From contig CAKPST010000061.1 in NCBI GenBank assembly GCA_934183355.1, positions 1 through 10,550 of the forward strand: DNA of 10,550 bases, written 5' to 3'. The number at the start of each line of letters is the position of its first letter. Position 1 is the first letter of the stretch. The notes beneath the pieces are model-generated. The model did no database searches. It was not told where the DNA came from and saw only the letters and a program-made list of their open reading frames with translations. The position numbers and the translations under genes are program-made. This document shows positions 1 through 4,371 of the stretch, one piece after another. The stretch comes from an uncultured Prevotella sp. Its GTDB lineage: Bacteria; Bacteroidota; Bacteroidia; Bacteroidales; Bacteroidaceae.

Positions 1-60
1 TTCGAACCAACGACCCCGAGATTACAAATCACGTGCTCTGGCCAACTGAGCTAAAGAGGC
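1..60 (-). tRNA. tRNA-Thr(UGU), 3' part beyond the window
   Basis: Read on the minus strand, the 5' end is at 60 with acceptor strand GCCTCTT, a D arm (GCTC...GAGC), an anticodon loop TTTGTAA with anticodon TGT at 26-24, the variable region, and the T arm up to its TTCGAA loop, where the window ends. The anticodon stem (CGTGA/TCTCG) has one U-U mismatch, between positions 31 and 19; the other four pairs are canonical. A strong promoter lies just upstream. It delivers threonine to ACA-type codons. In Bacteroidales this tRNA usually begins a tRNA cluster leading to tuf, which would lie to the left; that part is inferred from recalled gene order. Confidence 0.93.
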
Positions 61-67
61 AAAATCC

Positions 68-115
68 TTGCAGCCGTAAGACTGCCGTTTAGGACCTGTT
101 CTAAAACGGCTGCAA
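68..115. repeat. Nested inverted repeats in the tRNA-Thr leader
   Basis: TTGCAGCCG (68-76) is perfectly complementary to CGGCTGCAA (107-115). Inside it, GCCGTTTAG (84-92) pairs with CTAAAACGGC (101-110) with one bulged base. The two pairings compete for the CGGC at 107-110. Because transcription should start near 106, only most of the inner hairpin would be in RNA; the outer one would be a DNA-level feature at the promoter. It could be a 5' processing structure of the pre-tRNA or a regulator site. The function is unknown. Confidence 0.55.
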
Positions 116-143
116 AGATACGACTTATTTTTAAACTACCAAA
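113..143 (-). promoter_or_regulatory. Bacteroidetes-type promoter for the tRNA-Thr transcript
   Basis: On the minus strand TTTG (143-140) is followed after exactly 19 bases by TATCTTTG (120-113). This matches the sigma-ABfr form TTTG-N19-TAnnTTTG. Expected initiation is near 106, giving a leader of about 45 nt before the tRNA 5' end at 60. The -7 element overlaps one arm of an inverted repeat (68-76 with 107-115). Confidence 0.8.
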
Positions 144-160
144 ACTTTTCCGCGTTTTTT

Positions 161-460
161 TTATTTATTTCTTATTTTTTCCTTGAATTTGGTCAGTTGA
201 ACCTTCATTGCGTCTACACAAAGGTCAATTCCCTCCTCAAATGTGTCACATGTCTTTTCTACAAATAGTGTCTGTCCTGGCACACCGACAGTGAGGCTTG
301 TTTCCTTATTTTGTGCTGTAGCCGGCTTTACAACCTTCAGCTGCACCTCTGCCGTCTTGATGTCTTCGAATGTCTTTTCAAGTTTTGCAACTTTCTTCTC
401 GATGAAGTCCTGCAATTTCTCGGTAGCGTCAAAATGGATTGACTGAATCTTAATCTCCAT
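161..460 (-). CDS. raiA: Ribosome hibernation-promoting factor, short HPF/RaiA type
   Basis: This 99-aa protein has the length and layout of the single-domain HPF/RaiA (S30AE) family: N-terminal MEIKIQSIHFDAT strand, helix rich in Lys/Glu (residues 13-32), central strands around EVQLKVVKPA, and a C-terminal helix (about 74-97) ending in basic residues. Family members bind the 30S decoding region in stationary phase or stress and inactivate ribosomes. The protein lacks the long-HPF C-terminal dimerisation domain. It lies 45 bases after xerC on the same strand and may share its transcript; I see no promoter of its own in the gap. The ATG at 460-458 is fixed by a very strong Shine-Dalgarno. Downstream is the tRNA-Thr promoter. 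Confidence 0.93.
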   Translation of the reverse strand: MEIKIQSIHFDATEKLQDFIEKKVAKLEKTFEDIKTAEVQLKVVKPATAQNKETSLTVGVPGQTLFVEKTCDTFEEGIDLCVDAMKVQLTKFKEKIRNK

Positions 461-465
461 AGTGT

Positions 466-472
466 CCTCCTT
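466..472 (-). promoter_or_regulatory. Strong Shine-Dalgarno of raiA
   Basis: The minus strand reads AAGGAGG at 472-466, five bases before the ATG at 460. It is nearly the perfect anti-SD complement. It decides the raiA start. Most genes in this window have no comparable site: rnr, prfB, the acyl-CoA synthetase, the small membrane protein and the CYTH gene have A/T-rich leaders instead. Confidence 0.8.
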
Positions 473-505
473 TTCTTTGTTTAAGGTCGTTACTAATGTT
501 TATTC

Positions 506-1390
506 TTATTTTCTGGGGTGCGCCTTAGAGTAGGCTTGTTTTAATTGTTCGAATGTTGTGTGGGTGTAGATTTCTGTTGTCGAGAGCGAGTTGTGCCCGA
601 GCAGCTTCTGCACGCTCTCTATGTCGGCACCGTTGTTGAGCATCGCTGTGGCGAATGAGTGGCGCAGCACGTGTGGCGAGCGTTTCTTCAGATTGCCTAC
701 GGCTGTCAGTTGTTGTCTCACTATCTTGCCCACTTTGTAGCGATTCATCCGTCGTCCTTGGTCGTCGACAAAGAAGGCACGGGTGTCTTCCCTGGGTTGG
801 GTGTCGCGCTTCTGTATATATATGCGCATCTGCCGTTCCAGTTCCTCGCCGAATGGCACTATACGTTGCTTGTCGCCCTTGCCTGTCACTCGCAGCTCAT
901 GTCGTCCGAAGTCTATTGCTTGGTCGTCGAGTCCGATAAGTTCGGACAATCGCAAGCCAGTTTCATAGAACATCATTAATATGGTACGCGTGCGTGTACT
1001 TATATAGTCGTCGCCCCACTCCGTCCTGTCTATCAGTCTGTCCATATCGCTTTCGCTGACAAACTGCGGCAGTGCTCGGCGTTTCCTTGGCGAGTGTACA
1101 GCGTGCGCGGGGTCGTGACTGACAATGCCACGAGCGAGTGCGAATCTGTACATCGACTTCACGGCGCTGAGCCGTCGGCATATCGAGGATGCGGTGTAGC
1201 CGCTATCCATCATGCTCTCCACCCAGCAACGGATGATGTCGGAGTCGACAGTGTCGAGAGTGAGGTCTTCGTCAAGACTCTTGATATACTGGCTGAATGC
1301 CTCCAGGTCGCCACGGTAGGCTTCTACCGTACACTCCGACCGGTTGCGCTCATAGCGCAAATAGTCCATAAAATCCCCTATTTCGAGCAT
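506..1390 (-). CDS. xerC: Tyrosine recombinase XerC/XerD-type
   Basis: The 294-aa protein is the right length for Xer recombinases, which resolve chromosome dimers at dif together with a partner Xer and FtsK. The N-terminal SAM-like core-binding domain covers about 1-100. The catalytic domain (about 105-290) carries the full active set: R147 in GLRLSEL, K171 in TGKGDKQR, H240 and R243 in HVLRHSFAT, H266 in LLGHNSLSTT, and nucleophile Y275 in EIYTH. The gene precedes raiA and tRNA-Thr, an order I recall from Bacteroides, so it is a resident gene and not an island integrase. XerC versus XerD cannot be settled by eye. A weak SD-like AAAGGA precedes the start at 1390; Met8 is an alternative start. 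No convincing promoter was found in 1391-1484. Confidence 0.9.
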   Translation of the reverse strand: MLEIGDFMDYLRYERNRSECTVEAYRGDLEAFSQYIKSLDEDLTLDTVDSDIIRCWVESMMDSGYTASSICRRLSAVKSMYRFALARGIVSHDPAHAVHSPRKRRALPQFVSESDMDRLIDRTEWGDDYISTRTRTILMMFYETGLRLSELIGLDDQAIDFGRHELRVTGKGDKQRIVPFGEELERQMRIYIQKRDTQPREDTRAFFVDDQGRRMNRYKVGKIVRQQLTAVGNLKKRSPHVLRHSFATAMLNNGADIESVQKLLGHNSLSTTEIYTHTTFEQLKQAYSKAHPRK

Positions 1391-1484
1391 TGTCGTCCTT
1401 TCGCTTGTTTCGACAACGAATGTACGTAATTTATTTCAAACTTCCAAATTTTACGTCTATTATTTTATATTTTTTCATTTTTCA

Positions 1485-1510
1485 TTTTCTACTGCAATCT
1501 GCAATTATTC
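1485..1510 (+). repeat. Left terminal inverted repeat
   Basis: This is the left copy of the 26-bp repeat. It begins with TTTTCTACTG and ends with CAATTATTC. The paired copy is at 1867-1892 in the opposite orientation. Flanking bases outside are T-rich, which blurs the exact outer boundary. Confidence 0.85.
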
Positions 1511-1650
1511 ACAAAATATCGCTGTAATGCATTGATAATATGCTTGTTACAGAATTGCAGTAGACCTTTACAGTACTTACACTACTGCAAGCACCACATG
1601 CTGACTATGCACCCCATTCCTGTTGGCAATATGACATAGCCATAAGTTGA

Positions 1651-1782
1651 GTTTGAAAGGGCTGCATACTGGTAGTACAAAGCCCTAAAGCATTGCGTAC
1701 AAGGGCTAGTTACAAGTCGTACTAAGGCTCAAAACAAATAGTACGAGGGCTTTGTACGAATAGCACGAGGGCGTTAGTGATT
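1651..1782. repeat. Six degenerate tandem units with strict 22-bp period
   Basis: Units start at 1651, 1673, 1695, 1717, 1739 and 1761. The best-kept positions are TAC at unit positions 4-6 and AGGGC at 8-12; cores read TAGTACAAAGCCC, GCGTACAAGGGC, TCGTACTAAGGC, TAGTACGAGGGC and TAGCACGAGGGC. The first unit keeps only AAAGGGCT and a later TAC. The register is exact in spite of divergence. Two of the units also form a perfect 12-bp inverted repeat, GTACAAAGCCCT (1675-1686) with AGGGCTTTGTAC (1746-1757). There are no separate spacers, so this is not CRISPR. Confidence 0.65.
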
Positions 1783-1816
1783 GGCAGTTGCAGTTGAAAT
1801 TCAACAGCAAGCCAAT
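1780..1816. repeat. Cruciform-forming palindrome
   Basis: ATTGGC (1780-1785) pairs with GCCAAT (1811-1816), TTGC (1788-1791) with GCAA (1807-1810), and GTTGAA (1793-1798) with TTCAAC (1800-1805), interrupted only by an AG bulge and one A-A mismatch. It lies directly after the 22-bp array inside the MITE-like element. There is no T tract, so it is not a classic terminator. Confidence 0.6.
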
Positions 1817-1866
1817 CTGCAATCCTGCAACAACAAGAGTATCAGCGTCTTACGACACTTTTTCGA

Positions 1867-1892
1867 GAATAATTGCAGATTGCAGTAGAAAA
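1867..1892 (-). repeat. Right terminal inverted repeat
   Basis: This is the exact reverse complement of 1485-1510. A candidate promoter for the following gene starts about 20 bases outside this end, so the element abuts the regulatory region of that gene. Confidence 0.85.
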
Positions 1893-1911
1893 ACAAAAAA
1901 CTTATTTAGGA

Positions 1912-1945
1912 ATTGCCAACAATCAGATTATTATGTTTATCTTTG
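1912..1945 (+). promoter_or_regulatory. Candidate promoter for the truncated nuclease-family gene
   Basis: TATCTTTG (1938-1945) is a full match to the Bacteroidetes -7 form TAnnTTTG. The upstream partner is weaker: ATTG (1912-1915), 22 bases away instead of 19-21. Predicted initiation near 1952 leaves about 54 nt before the ATG at 2006. Confidence 0.5.
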
Positions 1946-2005
1946 CATAAAACAAGTGAAACAGCAACTTTTCCTGCAAACATTCACATAAAACGAGGAC
2001 TGATT

Positions 2006-2707
2006 ATGAAATATCCAATAGGCATACAAGACTTCAAAACTATAATAGAAAACGGATATGCGTATGTGGACAAAACCGCATTGGTATACCGTCTTGTTAC
2101 AGAAGGACAAGTTGACTATCGCGCCGACGTTGAACGTCCGCTGCCAATGATATACCAAAGTGGATACCTTACAATTAAGGCGCACGACCGACTGACAAAC
2201 ACCTATCTCCTCGACCTTCCAAACAACGAGGTGAAACGTGGGTTTGCCACAGCCATTGCCAACAACTACCTACAGAGCCGCATGCCTGTACTAACAGAGA
2301 TGACGCAGCTCGTGCGCTCGCTCGCCGCTGCCGACCTCGAAGGATTGCGCAAGCAGCTCACGGCTTTCTTCGCAAGCATCCCCTACTCCATGCGACGCAA
2401 AGACACTGAGACGGAGCGTGAACGCTACTTCCATTACACGTTCTATCTCATCTTTCGCATCATCAGCACCTATCTCGTACTCACCGAGAAGCAACAGAGC
2501 GAAGGACGTGCCGACTGCATTATCGAGACAGACAATGACATCTATATCTTTGAATTCAAACTCGATGGCACAGCAAGACAAGCTCTCAACCAAATAGAGA
2601 CCATGGGATATGCCAGACCATACGCTGCCGACACTCGACACATACATCGTATTGGTGCCAACTTCTCGTCAAAAACAGGAACGATAGATGACTGGGCTGT
2701 GGAGTAA
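2006..2707 (+). CDS. AAA-ATPase-like/PD-(D/E)XK family protein with the ATPase-like core deleted
   Basis: I start this 233-aa protein at 2006 because MKYPIGIQDF is the standard N-terminus of the large Bacteroidetes family with an AAA-ATPase-like domain (PF09820) plus a C-terminal PD-(D/E)XK nuclease-like domain (PF08011), usually about 500-550 aa. Residues 1-34 match that start, ending in LVYRLVTEG. The usual continuation (YYFLSRPRRFGKS and about 300 further residues) is absent. The text jumps in frame to PLPMIYQSGYLTIK (46-58), the normal segment before the nuclease-like part. That part keeps EGRAD (D170) and FEFK (E183, K185), then Q196 and NFSS near the end. A GAGGA sequence precedes the start. 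ATP-dependent function should be lost; nuclease activity in the family is itself unproven to my knowledge. It may be an in-frame remnant or a stripped but used form. Confidence 0.8.
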   Translation: MKYPIGIQDFKTIIENGYAYVDKTALVYRLVTEGQVDYRADVERPLPMIYQSGYLTIKAHDRLTNTYLLDLPNNEVKRGFATAIANNYLQSRMPVLTEMTQLVRSLAAADLEGLRKQLTAFFASIPYSMRRKDTETERERYFHYTFYLIFRIISTYLVLTEKQQSEGRADCIIETDNDIYIFEFKLDGTARQALNQIETMGYARPYAADTRHIHRIGANFSSKTGTIDDWAVE

Positions 2708-2760
2708 GAACATTCTAACACACTTTATTTAATAAAACAAACAGACTAAAGCACCTAAAT

Positions 2761-4158
2761 ATGGACAACAAATTGATAGACCTTACCCCAAGAGGTATAC
2801 TTTACAATCTAAAGAAAATAGAACAGGCCGTCAGACACGACAACTTGGAAATATATCATCCGAACTTCATTAGCCAAACAAGCATTTTAAATAATGCTAT
2901 ATTGTGCGAAGAAGCAAAAGCTATGTTGGAGTTTGTTGGATTGCGAAACTACACAACTGACGTGAAATTTGACCTGACACCTGATGGTGTTGCAGGCAAT
3001 ATCACGTCTGCAAACAATAATGCGGAAAAAACTGTACACATAATTGTTTCTATTGATTATAAAAATAAATGGAAAAGCTGCCTTGCTATATTAGCCCATG
3101 AAATTTGCCATAAATTATTATATGTACATGGTTTATATGAGCTTAATACAGAATTAAACGAAACACTTGTCGACTTATCTACAATATATGTAGGATTTGG
3201 AAATCTTATTTTAAATGGATATACATCAGAAGCACAAACGCAAATTATTGGTTATCTAAACTTGAACAATTACAAGGTAGCCCATCATATTGTCAGCGTG
3301 GTATACGGCAAGGAAAAACTAACAACCACTGGACTATCTGGTGTTGACTTTCTCATTGATGATGCCCTTGAATACTGGCAAAATTCTAAAAGTGAGCACG
3401 AATTAATGAAAAAGTGCTTTATTGAGAGTGAATACCAAATTGCTGAAATTCATAGAAACCTAACACTAATAGAACAAATTATCAAATTATGCAAACATGA
3501 TTTAATTCATGAATTTGCAAAATACGATAATATATTCTTTAAAACATTGGAGGAGAAAGATGGTCAATACCGCAATAAACTAACAGCATTAAGTATGCTA
3601 TACGAAATGGTTGCAAAAGATTCATTTCCCAAGCATAAAGAAAACACTTTCTTGAAAGAACTTAACGAAACTCTTAGCAACTCTATATATGGCATAATAC
3701 AGCAATATCAATCCAAACACGCCATAGAATTAAAATATGACTTTGAGTGCCCATATTGCGGAACAAAAATGCCAAACGATGGAAAGATTATAGATCGTAA
3801 CACCATTCTACGATGCCCAAAATGTGGCTGTCATTATTATTTCTTCGGAGAAAAGATTAACTTTTCAAAGAGACAACGCGAACTAAAAGAGATGCGTGAA
3901 AAAAGAGATGAAACGATTGAAAAAATGGTGACAGAAAGACTACAAGTATTACGTAAGAATGATGATGCACGAGTACAAAAAGCAAAGCAAGATGCAAAAG
4001 ATGCTATTGATAATGCAAAAAAATCCATAGAAATAGCTAAAGCAGAAGCTAATTTTAAGATCTTGGATATTCGCAGTAATGAACAGGAGGCATACAAGCA
4101 AAAAGTAAGAAATAGAACGCCCAAGATCCTACTATGGATTATAAACAAATACCTTTAA
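2761..4158 (+). CDS. Putative HExxH zinc metallopeptidase with zinc ribbon and coiled coil
   Basis: I do not recognise this 465-aa protein as a named family. Residues 105-150 contain AHEICH (H113, E114, H117), a gluzincin-like zinc motif, followed by ELNETLVDLSTIYVGFG with a plausible third ligand E134 and nearby D138. Residues 330-357 form a zinc ribbon (CPYC...CPKC; C330, C333, C352, C355). Residues about 367-435 are highly charged, Lys/Glu-rich and heptad-like, probably a coiled coil; the end (TPKILLWIINKYL) is hydrophobic. No signal peptide is seen, so it is probably cytoplasmic. It follows the truncated nuclease-family gene by 53 bases, with no clear promoter of its own. It is A+T-rich: 3061-3120 is 30% G+C against 52% for 9061-9120 in prfB, suggesting transfer. 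Protease function is inferred from the motif only. Confidence 0.72.
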   Translation: MDNKLIDLTPRGILYNLKKIEQAVRHDNLEIYHPNFISQTSILNNAILCEEAKAMLEFVGLRNYTTDVKFDLTPDGVAGNITSANNNAEKTVHIIVSIDYKNKWKSCLAILAHEICHKLLYVHGLYELNTELNETLVDLSTIYVGFGNLILNGYTSEAQTQIIGYLNLNNYKVAHHIVSVVYGKEKLTTTGLSGVDFLIDDALEYWQNSKSEHELMKKCFIESEYQIAEIHRNLTLIEQIIKLCKHDLIHEFAKYDNIFFKTLEEKDGQYRNKLTALSMLYEMVAKDSFPKHKENTFLKELNETLSNSIYGIIQQYQSKHAIELKYDFECPYCGTKMPNDGKIIDRNTILRCPKCGCHYYFFGEKINFSKRQRELKEMREKRDETIEKMVTERLQVLRKNDDARVQKAKQDAKDAIDNAKKSIEIAKAEANFKILDIRSNEQEAYKQKVRNRTPKILLWIINKYL

Positions 4159-4233
4159 TTCTATTTTACCTTGACTTACCTCAATTAGATATCTATAACT
4201 CCTTACTCCAGATGAACAATTTTAATGAAATAA

Positions 4234-4371
4234 TTAACGGATAAATTAACGGGCAATTAACCGCAATTAACGACAAAGAAAATAATCAGTCGTTAATGCC
4301 GGTTAATTGCCCGTTAATTTAATCGTTAATTACGTCGTTAATTACGTCGTTAATTAAATCGTTAATTCACT
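4234..4371. repeat. TTAACG/CGTTAA repeat array with a 32-bp stem, between convergent genes
   Basis: TTAACG-type motifs occur at 4234, 4246, 4257 and 4267 on the plus strand. After a 14-nt loop the reverse form continues as 12-bp units starting CGTTAATT at 4312, 4324, 4336, 4348 and 4360, with a related unit at 4300. The arms 4243-4274 and 4289-4320 are complementary at 30 of 32 positions. The array sits between the 3' end of the metallopeptidase-like gene and the rnr stop codon and touches that stop. The stem could stop transcription from both sides, but no G+C-rich stem with a U tract is present. The same motif returns at 10451-10550. Confidence 0.75.

Larger units (their letters stand above)
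1485..1892. mobile_element. 408-bp MITE-like element with perfect 26-bp terminal inverted repeats
   Basis: The left end (1485-1510, containing CTACTGCAATCTGCAATTAT) is an exact reverse complement of the right end (1867-1892), 26 of 26 bases. The interior has no convincing gene. It holds a subterminal copy of CAATCTGCAAT (1813-1823), a small hairpin TTGCAGTAG/CTACTGCAA (1555-1563 with 1582-1590), an array of 22-bp units and a cruciform. The size and terminal repeats fit a non-autonomous miniature element, but I see no clear target-site duplication and no transposase. It could also be a structured intergenic repeat of another kind. It occupies most of the 615-bp gap between xerC and the next gene. 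Confidence 0.6.

Noticed and set aside
121..160. Intrinsic terminator of raiA
   Set aside because: The region is A/T-rich with no stable G+C stem; the clear signal here is the tRNA promoter.
506..1390. Integrase of a mobile element next to the tRNA
   Set aside because: Sequence length and the xerC-raiA-tRNA order fit the resident Xer recombinase. I see no att duplication of the tRNA 3' end, which also lies outside the window.
963..1429. Open frames on both strands within xerC (for example 1094-1429 plus)
   Set aside because: They overlap the complete recombinase frame and show no motifs or own signals.
1445..1453. TAAAATTTG on the minus strand as an xerC promoter
   Set aside because: The spacing within the -7 motif is one base too long, and no TTTG partner lies at the right distance.
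1651..1782. CRISPR array
   Set aside because: The units adjoin each other in a 22-bp period with no separate conserved repeat and variable spacer, and there are no cas genes.
1788..1991. 67-aa open frame in the gap after xerC
   Set aside because: It crosses the palindrome, the right terminal repeat and the promoter region, and has no recognisable protein features.
1913..2005. 31-residue upstream extension of the nuclease-family gene
   Set aside because: The family starts at MKYPIGIQDF (2006), and the extension runs through the candidate -7 element at 1938-1945.
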